Shown here: positions 1-7,790 of the stretch, in pieces | How the letters are laid out: each line of letters starts with the position of its first letter | Position numbering within the stretch: the first letter of the stretch is position 1 | Source: CACKLF01 sp002725175 | GTDB taxonomy: Bacteria; Pseudomonadota; Alphaproteobacteria; Rhodobacterales; Rhodobacteraceae | DNA length: 9,484 nucleotides | Assembly: GCA_002725175.2 (NCBI GenBank) | Contig: PBQX02000026.1 | Coordinates: 1-9,484 of the forward strand | Direction: 5' to 3' | The notes under the pieces: model-generated | What the model was told of the DNA's origin: nothing | What the model saw: the letters and a program-made list of their open reading frames with translations, nothing else | Database searches by the model: none | Position numbers and translations under genes: made by a program

Positions 1-2
1 AT

Positions 3-779
3 GAAAGATTTTTTAACTTGAGGTCAGTTGCCCGAAAATATGACACAACATGTGACGAATTAGTAAGATTACCAGAGTTGTTTAGGCAAGAGTTGGAACA
101 GCTTGAAATGATTAATTTAGATAAGGAACAATTGGAAAGGGAGATAGTGGAGTCACATGAAAATTATCAAAATTTAAGCTTAAATTTATCATCTTCTCGG
201 ATAAAGGCTGCAGAAAATTTAGATAAATCTGTTAAGGATCAACTCTCACATCTGAAGTTATCAAATTCTGTCTTTCATACTCAAATCTCAAGAACTGAGG
301 CTAGTAATCTTGGGATAGACCAGGTTTACTTTAGCGCGTCTACTAATAAAGGACTACACTTTGGACCTTTAGATAAAATTGCCTCAGGCGGTGAGCTCTC
401 GCGATTTCTTCTAGCATTNAAAGTTTGTTTGGTGCAAGACTCAAAGGACACCNNACTTCTCTTTGATGAAATTGATAGAGGGGTAGGNGGATCAACGGCA
501 GATGCTATCGGGAGAAGGCTATTAGACCTTTCGGCTTTTGGCCAAATCATAACAGTAACACATTCTCCTCAGGTAGCAGCTTTAGCANCTAGNCATTTTC
601 AAGTTTTAAAGGAATTGGGCAAAAATGGTGAAGTTAGNATAAGTATAAAAGAACTTNAAANATCAGATAGNGTGGAAGAATTAGCTAGAATGATCTCGGG
701 AAAAGTNATNACAAATGAGGCGAAAGCAGCGGCGGATTCTTTAATATCAAACGGCTATTCTAAAGAGAATTTTAACTAA
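3..779 (+). CDS. recN: DNA repair protein RecN, C-terminal part (5' truncated)
   Basis: RecN is an SMC-like ATPase that acts at DNA double-strand breaks in recombinational repair. The frame is open from base 3 (E-R-F-F-N-L-R...), so the gene begins before the window; about 258 of the roughly 550 residues usual for RecN are visible. Seen in order: the end of the coiled coil (about 50-230), the ABC signature SGGELSR (384-404), Walker B LLFDEIDRGVGG (about 455-491) and the H-loop region TVTHSPQVAALA (about 550-590). The N in the Walker B stretch is in GGN, so it is glycine whatever the base. The N-terminal Walker A is outside the window. The gene ends with TAA and overlaps the stop of the opposing oxidase gene by 4 bp. 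The codon NNA at 453-455 and NAA at 657-659 could in principle be stops, but the domain continues intact on both sides. Confidence 0.95.
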   Translation, partial: ERFFNLRSVARKYDTTCDELVRLPELFRQELEQLEMINLDKEQLEREIVESHENYQNLSLNLSSSRIKAAENLDKSVKDQLSHLKLSNSVFHTQISRTEASNLGIDQVYFSASTNKGLHFGPLDKIASGGELSRFLLAXKVCLVQDSKDTXLLFDEIDRGVXGSTADAIGRRLLDLSAFGQIITVTHSPQVAALAXXHFQVLKELGKNGEVXISIKELXXSDXVEELARMISGKXXTNEAKAAADSLISNGYSKENFN

Positions 780-2149
780 TTAGATCTTACTAATTTTCCA
801 GGATTTAAAATATTTTTAGGATCAAGAGTNCTCTTTATATCTCCCATAATATTCCATCCTTCTCCGTGCTCACTCTCCATAAACTTAATTTTACCCAAGC
901 CAATTCCATGTTCTCCTGTAACAGTNCCACCATTTTTCAATGCACGNTTACTCATATTCTCTGCTAGCTTTAATGCTGCTTTTCTGGCGTCATGATTTCC
1001 TTTTTCCATAATTAGCAAAGAGTGAAAGTTCCCATCTCCNACATGGCCAAGAATTGGGCCTGGAATGCCACTTTGTTCTATTTCAGTAGCTGTCTCTAGA
1101 ATGACCTCGGAAAGTTTAGAAATTGGAACACAAACATCGGTTGAAATTGCATCTGAGTTAGGATACATCGATTTTACGGAATAAAATGCNTTATGTCGCA
1201 TTTCCCATAAGGCATTTCTTTCCTCGGTTTTTGTTGCCCAATTAAACTCATTNCCTCCNTTGTCTTTGACAATTTCTTCAACAGTTACTATCTGTTCATT
1301 NACANAGCTTTCTGATCCATGAAATTCCATAAAAAGATGTGGAAGTATNGGCATNTTTTTCCCAGCTGCCTTGTTAAATGCCTTNACACTCTGGCCATCA
1401 ATTAGCTCTACACGTGCAATTGGTACTGCCACTTGCATCATCGTGATAACCGAGTCTACGGCAGATTTTATATCTGGAAATGAGCATACAGCAGAAGCAA
1501 TTTTTTCAGGTTGAGGTTGGAGTTTGAGAGTTAATTCCGTGATAATTGCCAGTGTTCCTTCAGAACCAACTATAAGGTTTTTCAAATCATATCCCGCCGA
1601 TGATTTCCTAGCTCTAGTACCAGCATGAATAATCCTTCCATCAGCTAAAACAGCTTCTAAGGCAATAATATTTTCCTTCATNGTTCCATACTTCACCGTA
1701 GTTGTTCCTGANGCTCTAGTAGCTGCCATTCCCCCTATTGAAGCATCTGCTCCCGGATCAACTGAAAAGAATAAGCCTGATGCTCTTAGCTCTTCGTTAA
1801 GAGCTTTTCGTGTTATACCTGGCTGCAAAGTTACATCCATATCNTCATAATTTATCTTAAGAATCTTGTTCATCTTTGACATATTGAGAGAAATTCCACC
1901 CCTTATAGCCAAGTGGTGACCCTCTAATGAGCTTCCTATTCCGTAGGCTACAATAGGACATTCATGTTCGTTGCAAACTTTCATTATCTCAGAAACTTGT
2001 TGGGTGTTTTCAGGATATAAAACTGCATCTGGTGGTGCTTCAGGTAATCCTGTTTCGTTTTGCCCATGCAATTCTAATTCAGATTTACTAGTAGAAACTG
2101 TACATTTTATTTCTTTTTTTAACTGATTNATAGCGGAACGTATTGCCAT
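776..2149 (-). CDS. FAD-binding oxidase, D-lactate dehydrogenase (cytochrome)-like
   Basis: A flavoprotein of the GlcD/LDHD type, which oxidises D-lactate or related D-2-hydroxyacids and passes electrons to the respiratory chain. The product has 457 residues. The N-terminal half is an FAD-binding PCMH-type domain (about 40-215), with GSSLEGHH at 72-79, DPGADASIGGMAATR at 131-145 and VGSEGTL at 194-200. The C-terminal half is the FAD-oxidase cap, with the metal/substrate motif HVGDGNFH at 369-376 (the V codon is GTN, hence certain) and TGEHGIGLGK at 411-420. The pattern is closest, from memory, to mitochondrial LDHD; glycolate oxidase subunit GlcD is the main alternative, but no glcE or glcF is adjacent. 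The ATG at 2149 is preferred because AGGGA lies 5 bases before it; an in-frame ATG at 2164 would add five residues. It is divergent from the thioesterase gene and convergent with recN. Confidence 0.87.
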   Translation of the reverse strand: MAIRSAXNQLKKEIKCTVSTSKSELELHGQNETGLPEAPPDAVLYPENTQQVSEIMKVCNEHECPIVAYGIGSSLEGHHLAIRGGISLNMSKMNKILKINYXDMDVTLQPGITRKALNEELRASGLFFSVDPGADASIGGMAATRXSGTTTVKYGXMKENIIALEAVLADGRIIHAGTRARKSSAGYDLKNLIVGSEGTLAIITELTLKLQPQPEKIASAVCSFPDIKSAVDSVITMMQVAVPIARVELIDGQSXKAFNKAAGKXMXILPHLFMEFHGSESXXNEQIVTVEEIVKDXGXNEFNWATKTEERNALWEMRHXAFYSVKSMYPNSDAISTDVCVPISKLSEVILETATEIEQSGIPGPILGHXGDGNFHSLLIMEKGNHDARKAALKLAENMSXRALKNGXTVTGEHGIGLGKIKFMESEHGEGWNIMGDIKXTLDPKNILNPGKLVRSN

Positions 2150-2212
2150 AATTATCCCTATCATTTAATTTACTCTGATAGTAACCAGTTTATTACNTAG
2201 AGGTAAAGTATT
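2150..2212. promoter_or_regulatory. Divergent intergenic region, FAD oxidase / thioesterase
   Basis: This 63-bp gap separates two divergent starts, so it should hold promoters for both genes. It contains an inverted repeat, CTATCA at 2158-2163 and TGATAG at 2176-2181, with a 12-base spacer, placed immediately upstream of the preferred oxidase start. AGAGG at 2199-2203 is a plausible ribosome binding site for the TTG start at 2213. I see no clear -35/-10 pair. The operator reading is an inference; arms of 6 bp can arise by chance in AT-rich DNA. Confidence 0.3.
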
Positions 2213-2722
2213 TTGGAGCCTAAAGAAGGNATTGATGGGCCATATAAAGTTCCGTTTGTAATGANTGAGCAGACTGTTAGATCTGACTGGATTGACTATA
2301 ATGGTCACATGAATGTTGCATACTATACTTTAGCATTCGATTTATCTTTGGATGAATTTTTTGAAAATATTCTTGGTTTAGGGCCTTCTTATGTGGAAAG
2401 GTCCAAATCGGGCCCTTATTCTTTACAGGCACAGTATCATTATTTTGATGAACTTTTAGAAGGAGAAAAGTTCTACGTTAAGGCTTATTTAAGAGATGCA
2501 AATAGGAAATGCATCCATATCGTTATGGAAATGTTTAATTCCAAAGAAAATTCTTTGTCAGCTCTGTGTGAACAAGTTCTAATAAATGTAGATCTGCAAA
2601 CTAGAAAATCTGTTGAGTACCCCGATTGGGCCCANAGTAGAATAAAAAATATTTTAAAGAGCTTTGAAGAAATTGATTTTCCAGAAAAGACTGGAGCGTC
2701 TATAGGGTTGCGAAAGAAATAA
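2213..2722 (+). CDS. Thioesterase family protein (hotdog fold, 4HBT-like)
   Basis: A single-domain hotdog-fold thioesterase of 169 residues that probably hydrolyses an acyl-CoA; the substrate cannot be read from sequence. The diagnostic stretch is DWIDYNGHMNVAYY at 25-38, in which D28 is the likely catalytic acid of the 4HBT family and NGHMN is its strongly conserved neighbour. The fold continues through ARG-like β-strands to about residue 130. The family includes FadM-like enzymes and the thioesterase of carnitine degradation (betainyl-CoA type), but no carnitine gene is adjacent, so I do not assign that role. The start is taken as TTG at 2213, with AGAGG 9 bases upstream and an in-frame TAA just before it at 2204; the next candidate is ATG at 2261, which would leave only 8 residues before DWID. 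The gene converges on the aminopeptidase gene with 13 bp between stops. Confidence 0.85.
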   Translation: MEPKEXIDGPYKVPFVMXEQTVRSDWIDYNGHMNVAYYTLAFDLSLDEFFENILGLGPSYVERSKSGPYSLQAQYHYFDELLEGEKFYVKAYLRDANRKCIHIVMEMFNSKENSLSALCEQVLINVDLQTRKSVEYPDWAXSRIKNILKSFEEIDFPEKTGASIGLRKK

Positions 2723-2735
2723 GTAAAACTTCAAA

Positions 2736-4538
2736 CTAAATGGTTATGGGGGCACACTGGCGCGTAAGCCATTTTAATTCATTGGAAGAAAGTTTTGGNC
2801 CAATCTTATCCAATATGGATTTGTGGTAGCTGTTTAGCCAAANTTTTTCTTTTTTATCCAACATTGATATATCAAGCATATTTCTCTGGAATGGTACAGA
2901 AGTAAGAGTTTCAAAGCAAAGAAAGCTCTCGTTCGGGTTGTCCGTAACCTTCTTTACTAAAACTAGGTTTTCTAGTCGTATGCCGAATTTATGTTTTTGA
3001 TAAAAACCAGGCTCTATTGATAATATCATTCCGGGCTCAAGTTCAATATTACTTTTCCTATTAATTCCGATCGGTCCTTCATGCACGCATAGATATGCAC
3101 CAACACCGTGCCCTGTTCCATGTTCATAATCGTTTAAAGAATTCCAAAGAAATTGACGTGCTAAGGGATCCAAGTCTCGTCCTGTTAAACCTCTTGGCCA
3201 CCTTTGCCTAGATAAAGCTATTAGGCCTTTAAGTACTAAAGTATAAAGGCGTTTGGTCTTTGTATCACATGTGCCGCGACAAATTGATCTAGTTATATCT
3301 GTCGTTCCATCCAAGTATTGACCTCCACTGTCTATAAGTATTATGTCATCCTTTTTTATCTTTCTATTCGATTCATTTGTTGCTCTATAGTGTATAATTG
3401 CTCCATTTGGCCCACTCCCACATATAGTGTCAAAGCTAATTTCTCTTAAAAACCCTGTATTTCTTCTGTAGGATTCTAATTTTTTTATTAGGCTAATCTC
3501 GTCTAACTCAGAAGTTTTATCTAGTTTAAAAAACCAATACATGAACTTTATGAATGCCACGGCATCTCTAAGATGTGCGGAGATCATACCATTTACTTCA
3601 GTATTATTTTTTACTNATTTTAAAGTATTAGCAGGGTCCGACATTTGTATAATTTTTTTATTTGAACTTTCGAGATATTGATAAATTTTCCATGGAAGGT
3701 NATTTTGATCAAACCCAGTTGAACCTTTGGAGTTTATAATNAAATTTCTTAATTCTGAAAATTTCTTAAAATGTATTTTGCGATAAAGTGGCTTATTCTT
3801 TAANTCTGAAAACTTATCTAAATTTTCAGAAAAGATAATAATCTCTCCGCTATCCCTTAAAATGGAAAAACAATTAACAACTGGATTATGAGCGACGTCT
3901 TTTCCTCTCATATTTAAAAACCAACATATGGCATCGGGTTTGCAAAAAATATAGTTTTTGATGTTATTAACTTTAAGAATGTTGAGTATTTTATTTAATT
4001 TCCTAGAGAATGATTCACCAGAAATCTCATTTGACAGGTAAAAAACCTTTTCTGAACTCTCACCAGAATTTCTTTCCCACAACTTGTCAACCAAATTCAT
4101 TCTTGGCAGAAATTTAATTTTTCCCTCTGCTTCCGTCAGAAAAGTTTTTACTTGTGAAACTGTTGTTAACCAGGGATCAAATGCTATTTTTGGTTNATAN
4201 TTAAAATTAATTTTCANCCAATTCACAATTGATGTTTTGGTAGAATCTTCAACCNTGAAAATTCTNCNATTAACTTCAATTTTCGCCTGTAGGCTATATC
4301 TNCCATCAACGAATAANACTGCCGANTCTGCAAATACTAAAGCTGTTCCAGCTGANCCAGTAAANCCAGAAATCCAAGTAAGGCGCTCATCTTCNGGTGG
4401 AATGTATTCTCCTTGATACCGATCTGCCTTTGGGATTATTACCCCATCTAGTTTATAATTTTTAATTAGAGCTCTAAGGAATTNAATCCTTCGAGGTGTA
4501 TGATTTCTTTCGCTACTATTTTTAAAGCTTTGAAACAT
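2736..4538 (-). CDS. pepP: Aminopeptidase P family protein (Xaa-Pro aminopeptidase, M24B)
   Basis: A cytosolic dinuclear-metal peptidase that removes N-terminal residues preceding proline. At 600 residues it matches the long, eukaryote-like aminopeptidase P form common in alphaproteobacteria. Two creatinase N-terminal domains occupy about 15-300, with DRYQGEYIP at 39-47 and LFVDxRYSLQ at 75-84. The catalytic pita-bread domain follows: DSGGQYLDGTTDITR at 403-417 supplies metal ligands D403 and D414, HGTGHGVG at 473-480 supplies H477, SIEPG gives E509 and GIRLEN gives E523. H473 and H486 are the likely substrate-binding histidines. A C-terminal M24-type tail closes the protein. The ATG at 4538 fits the family's usual MFQxF opening. 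Codon 308 (3615-3617) is TNA, which could be Leu, Ser or a stop; because the catalytic domain downstream is intact, a sense codon is likely. N calls are frequent in the N-terminal domains. Confidence 0.93.
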   Translation of the reverse strand: MFQSFKNSSERNHTPRRIXFLRALIKNYKLDGVIIPKADRYQGEYIPXEDERLTWISXFTXSAGTALVFAXSAXLFVDXRYSLQAKIEVNXRIFXVEDSTKTSIVNWXKINFXYXPKIAFDPWLTTVSQVKTFLTEAEGKIKFLPRMNLVDKLWERNSGESSEKVFYLSNEISGESFSRKLNKILNILKVNNIKNYIFCKPDAICWFLNMRGKDVAHNPVVNCFSILRDSGEIIIFSENLDKFSXLKNKPLYRKIHFKKFSELRNXIINSKGSTGFDQNXLPWKIYQYLESSNKKIIQMSDPANTLKXVKNNTEVNGMISAHLRDAVAFIKFMYWFFKLDKTSELDEISLIKKLESYRRNTGFLREISFDTICGSGPNGAIIHYRATNESNRKIKKDDIILIDSGGQYLDGTTDITRSICRGTCDTKTKRLYTLVLKGLIALSRQRWPRGLTGRDLDPLARQFLWNSLNDYEHGTGHGVGAYLCVHEGPIGINRKSNIELEPGMILSIEPGFYQKHKFGIRLENLVLVKKVTDNPNESFLCFETLTSVPFQRNMLDISMLDKKEKXWLNSYHKSILDKIXPKLSSNELKWLTRQCAPITI

Positions 4539-4617
4539 TGTAAGAATTCTATCTTTTAGTTAAATATATTTTTACTATATATGGTTTTTTTTGAGATTCT
4601 ATCGGGGAAATTTTAAT
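4539..4617. promoter_or_regulatory. Divergent intergenic region, pepP / small membrane protein
   Basis: This stretch lies between the pepP start and the preferred start of the small membrane protein gene. It is extremely AT-rich at 4560-4590, with TACTATAT at 4573-4580 as a possible -10-like element, but there is no convincing -35 at a normal spacing. GGGGA at 4604-4608 is a good ribosome binding site for the TTG at 4618. Promoters for both genes are expected here from the arrangement; their exact positions are not resolved. Confidence 0.3.
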
Positions 4618-4977
4618 TTGCAAATNGTAAGAAANTTATTGGTATTTTCCCAGATCGTTTTATNCTTTTTAGTTATTTGGGTTNTATATTATGATTGCAA
4701 AGATTTTATGCTGGATGGTCAAAGCCTTATCCAATTTATTGGTAATTATTTTAAGCCAAGTGAGGAAAGCGATAGGCTACTTCTTGGCGATCTTTGGTTT
4801 TCTATACATCAAAAGAGTCTTCAGCTAATTCAACCTATGATAGAGAGNTATNTTGCANTATGGTTGTGGGATCCAGTGTTTCTTTTTATTTTGCAGTTGC
4901 CGTTGGCTGTTATTCTTTTTTTTGGATTGGTANTGGTTTTTATAANCANTTTTTTCTTTAGGCTNTTTTGGCCTTAG
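4618..4977 (+). CDS. Small two-helix membrane protein of unknown function
   Basis: I do not recognise a named family, although the pattern recalls uncharacterised alphaproteobacterial membrane proteins carrying an L-G-x-L-W-F motif and an LWDP motif. From the TTG at 4618 it has 119 residues: helix 1 at about 6-24, a middle segment of about 60 residues with LLGDLWFSIHQKSL at 55-68 and WLWDPV at 82-87, and helix 2 at about 88-109, followed by an aromatic FFFRLFWP tail. TTG at 4618 is chosen because GGGGA lies 9 bases upstream; TTG at 4591 (128 residues) and ATN at 4624 are alternatives. None of its 11 N positions can produce a stop. All four first-position N codons have T in second place (NTT, NTA, NTG), so the residue stays hydrophobic, which supports a real membrane protein. 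It stands alone between divergent pepP and convergent cobT. Confidence 0.75.
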   Translation: MQXVRXLLVFSQIVLXFLVIWVXYYDCKDFMLDGQSLIQFIGNYFKPSEESDRLLLGDLWFSIHQKSLQLIQPMIEXYXAXWLWDPVFLFILQLPLAVILFFGLVXVFIXXFFFRXFWP

Positions 4978-4979
4978 TG

Positions 4980-5007
4980 AGCTTTTGAAAAGAGCTTTAC
5001 TTTTTTT
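4980..5007 (+). terminator. Possible intrinsic terminator after the small membrane protein gene
   Basis: AGCTTTT at 4980-4986 can pair with AAGAGCT at 4990-4996 (seven pairs, one of them G-U) around a GAA loop. It is followed by TTACTTTTTTT at 4997-5007. The stem is short and AT-rich and the T tract is interrupted, so it is weak. It lies in the 19-bp gap between convergent stops and runs into the cobT 3' end. On the minus strand no T tract follows the stem, so it would serve only the plus-strand gene. Confidence 0.35.
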
Positions 5008-6832
5008 CGAAAAGTTCAGCCAATTGCTCAGTTATGGCGCCTGCTAATTGCTCTGCGTCGGTTATAGTAACAGCACGTTTATAATATCTTGTAACGTCAT
5101 GACCAATGCCAATTGCTATTAACTCTACAACTTCCTTAGATTCTATCATATTAATTACAGATCTAAGGTGTCTCTCCAAATAACTGGAAGGATTAACTGA
5201 TAGCGTGCTATCATCNACAGGAGCTCCATCAGAAATTACCATTAAAATCCTACGTGCTTCAGAGCGTCTTATCGCTCTTCTNTATGCCCATTCAAGGGCT
5301 TCACCATCTATATTTTCTTTTAATAGACCCTCTTTCATCATTAAGCCTAGGTTATTTTTTGACCGACGCCACGGGGCATCAGCAGTTTTATAGATAATGT
5401 GNCTTATATCNTTTAANCGTCCAGGGGTAGGGGGCCTTTCCTTTTCNAACCAAAATTCTCTTGATTGGCCACCCTTCCATGCTTTGGTGGTAAAGCCTAA
5501 AATTTCTGTTTTNACTTGGCACCTTTCCAAAGTTCGAACTAAAACTTCCGCACATATTGCAGCGATNGAAATTGGNCTGCCTCGCATTGATCCAGAGTTA
5601 TCAATTAGTAATGAAACNACGGTGTCTCGGAACTCAGTTTCAGATTCTTGTTTGAAACTTAAGGGAGTTGTAGGGTTTGCTACTATTCTTGCTAATCTNG
5701 CTGAATCAAGCAACCCCTCCTCAAGATCAAATTTCCAGCTTCTGTTTTGTTGGGCTTGCAACCTTCTTTGGAGTTTGTTAGCAAGACGTGATACTGCACC
5801 TTTTACTTGATTAAGCTGTTGATCTAAATACGCTCTCAATCTTTCCAATTCTTTTTGATCAGCTAATTCTTCTGCCATTATCTCTTCATCAAATTTAGAA
5901 GAAAATACTTTATAATCTGGATCCGCTTCGGAAATTTTTTCTTTGGAACTCTCATAATTCGGAGGATCGCCTTCATCTAGTACAGCGTCGTCTTCTAAAT
6001 TATTCTGATCAGCGTCNTGAACTGTGGCAGAAGTCTCTTCATTATCCTCACTTGTGCTGTCTTCTTGGTCAGGGGCTGTGTCAGGATTTTCATTATTTTC
6101 TGATTGATCCTCTGATTCGACTTCTTCGGTTGAATCAGAAGAATCTTCATTCTCAGAGGTTGAATCATCTGGNTCATCCCCNAACTGATCACCATAGCCC
6201 AAATCTTTTAGTAATTGTCTTATATGTTTTGCATATGCTGTTTGGCTNCCAATGTTATCTTTTAAACTTTCTTTAGAAACAGATACCTGACTTTCAATTA
6301 TCGGGCGCCAATAATTTAAGAGCTTATTAGTTGATTCTGGATTTGGTTTGTTGGTTAAAAGTTCTTTTACATGTAGTCCNATGGCTTCTGGTAAAAAATT
6401 TTTAAAGTCGGCCGCTGAATTGTCATACCCCTTTTTNATAGCATCGTTATCATTTCTGGCATTGATATTAGAGGCAGCGCCAGGCATATCGGCGATCCCT
6501 ATGGAATCACACCTTGCCATTTCCATACTTTCATATATTTTTGCTGCAAGTTCACCTTTAGGCAGATACTTTTGAAAAGTATTACTACTCGAATGTCTAT
6601 TTCTTAAAGCATAGGAATCAGCTGTTCCCCTAGCAATAAGAATTTCATCTAAGGTCATTTTTTTTGATATTTGGGGNAGCCTAGCGTTTCCATCATTATA
6701 ATCAGTAGATTCTGAAGAAAAACTTACTTCAAGATCTTTGCTATCTGCCATTGCTTTAGTGGTTTCTCCTAAAGCTTTCTTAAAAGGCTCAGTTAAAATA
6801 TCTAATGATTTCTCATTTTGATTATTCTTCAT
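4997..6832 (-). CDS. cobT: Cobaltochelatase subunit CobT
   Basis: CobT pairs with the AAA+ protein CobS; with CobN they form the ATP-dependent aerobic cobaltochelatase that inserts cobalt into hydrogenobyrinate a,c-diamide. The 611-residue product has an N-terminal helical domain (about 10-210), a strongly acidic D/E/S/N-rich linker (about 215-295), a basic coiled segment (about 318-365) and a C-terminal VWA domain. The MIDAS motif DNSGSM is at 411-416 and ISDGAP at 533-538. FTTKAWKGGQSREFW at 447-461, KENIDGEALEWA at 505-516 and IGIGHDVTRYY at 574-584 are hallmark CobT stretches. The ATG at 6832 is chosen because homologues begin just before TEPFKKA; a longer reading from 6895 would run 74 bp into cobS. 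From 6832 it overlaps cobS by 11 bp, which suggests translational coupling. All 18 N positions in the gene are at third codon positions. Confidence 0.95.
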   Translation of the reverse strand: MKNNQNEKSLDILTEPFKKALGETTKAMADSKDLEVSFSSESTDYNDGNARXPQISKKMTLDEILIARGTADSYALRNRHSSSNTFQKYLPKGELAAKIYESMEMARCDSIGIADMPGAASNINARNDNDAXKKGYDNSAADFKNFLPEAXGLHVKELLTNKPNPESTNKLLNYWRPIIESQVSVSKESLKDNIXSQTAYAKHIRQLLKDLGYGDQXGDXPDDSTSENEDSSDSTEEVESEDQSENNENPDTAPDQEDSTSEDNEETSATVXDADQNNLEDDAVLDEGDPPNYESSKEKISEADPDYKVFSSKFDEEIMAEELADQKELERLRAYLDQQLNQVKGAVSRLANKLQRRLQAQQNRSWKFDLEEGLLDSXRLARIVANPTTPLSFKQESETEFRDTXVSLLIDNSGSMRGXPIXIAAICAEVLVRTLERCQXKTEILGFTTKAWKGGQSREFWXEKERPPTPGXLXDIXHIIYKTADAPWRRSKNNLGLMMKEGLLKENIDGEALEWAXRRAIRRSEARRILMVISDGAPXDDSTLSVNPSSYLERHLRSVINMIESKEVVELIAIGIGHDVTRYYKRAVTITDAEQLAGAITEQLAELFEKK

Positions 6833-7790
6833 TGGCAGCTGAAATAGTACTTTCTGGCAACTCTTCGTCAAAGCATCTTTGATAGAACTCTGCAACTGTT
6901 GTACGCTCTAGTTCATCACATTTATTTAAAAAGGTTAATCGAAATGCAAAACCAAAATCTTTAAATATGTCNGCATTCCAAGCCCAATTTATGACTGTCC
7001 TAGGNGACATGACTGTTGATAAGTCGCCGTTAATGAATGATTTTCGGGTTAGCTCTGCAACTGAGATCATTCTTTTTATTACTTCTTCTGTACTTATAGA
7101 ATTGTCACCTATCTTGCTCTTAACTATTGAAGCCTCATCATCTTTGCTAAGATAGTTTAGGGTCGAAACTATGGACCATCTATCCATCTGGCCTTGATTA
7201 ATCTGTTGAGTACCATGATACAATCCCGTTGTATCTCCTAGTCCGACAGTATTAGAAGTTGCAAAAAGCCTGAAGTAAGGATTTGGTGTAATGATTTCAT
7301 TTTGATCTAGTAAGGTTAGCTTTCCGTCAGTTTCAAGTATTCTCTGAATGACAAACATTACGTCAGGTCTGCCAGCGTCGTATTCATCAAACACAATTGC
7401 GCAGGGATTTCTAAGAGCCCAAGGTAGAATACCTTCTTGAAATTCAGTAACTTGCAACCCATCCTTCAGTTTAATAGCATCTTTGCCAAGTAGATCTATA
7501 CGGCTTATGTGACTGTCTAAATTTACTCTAACGCATGGCCAGTTTAGTCGGGCAGCAACTTGCTCTATATGTGTAGATTTTCCAGTACCATGATAACCTT
7601 GAATCATCACTCTTCTGTTGTGCTCAAATCCCGCCAAGATTGCTAAAGTAGTTTCTTTATCAAATTTATAGGTTTCATCTATTGCGGGAACTCGTTCAGA
7701 ATATTCAGTAAATTTGTGAACTTCTAAGTCACTTTCGAAGCCAAAAAGTTCAGTTACTCTTACTTTTTCTGTTTTACTTGAGGAATTCAT
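6822..7790 (-). CDS. cobS: Cobaltochelatase subunit CobS (AAA+ ATPase)
   Basis: CobS is the MoxR/BchI-like AAA+ ATPase that drives cobalt insertion together with CobT and CobN. The product has 322 residues, close to the usual family length. Seen: an N-terminal CobS-specific segment (1-45); Walker A GYHGTGKST at 65-73; an insert with RVNLDSHISRIDLLG at 88-102; Walker B AIVFDEYDAGRPD at 131-143; sensor 1 ATSNT at 177-181; MDRW at 202-205 with a candidate arginine finger; and the C-terminal lid with MSPRTVINWA at 261-270, where the S codon is TCN and so is certain. The ATG at 7790 gives the normal N-terminus; GGGTAA just upstream is only a weak ribosome binding site. The gene is followed directly by cobT, which it overlaps by 11 bp, and is preceded by the J-domain gene 69 bp away. 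I see no sign of damage. Confidence 0.96.
   Translation of the reverse strand: MNSSSKTEKVRVTELFGFESDLEVHKFTEYSERVPAIDETYKFDKETTLAILAGFEHNRRVMIQGYHGTGKSTHIEQVAARLNWPCVRVNLDSHISRIDLLGKDAIKLKDGLQVTEFQEGILPWALRNPCAIVFDEYDAGRPDVMFVIQRILETDGKLTLLDQNEIITPNPYFRLFATSNTVGLGDTTGLYHGTQQINQGQMDRWSIVSTLNYLSKDDEASIVKSKIGDNSISTEEVIKRMISVAELTRKSFINGDLSTVMXPRTVINWAWNXDIFKDFGFAFRLTFLNKCDELERTTVAEFYQRCFDEELPESTISAANEE

Noticed and set aside
18..20. TTG as a start for recN
   Set aside because: The frame is open to the window edge and the residues before it (E-R-F-F-N) match RecN, so the gene is truncated and not started here.
4084..4416. 110-codon plus-strand open frame
   Set aside because: It is antisense to the conserved N-terminal domain of pepP and contains no motif; it is a shadow of that gene.
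4546..4603. 8-base direct repeat ATTCTATC at 4546-4553 and 4596-4603
   Set aside because: It is too short, with only two copies in AT-rich DNA and no link to a mobile element; chance is sufficient.
5397..5810. 137-codon plus-strand open frame
   Set aside because: It lies antisense to the VWA domain of cobT, shows no recognisable domain, and the Ns there fall at cobT third positions, which supports the cobT frame.
6045..6210. Low-complexity acidic stretch as a repeat or insertion
   Set aside because: It is the normal acidic linker of CobT between the helical and VWA domains.
6833..6895. Extended N-terminus for cobT
   Set aside because: The extra 21 residues would be read out of frame from the cobS 3' end, and CobT homologues start near the ATG at 6832.
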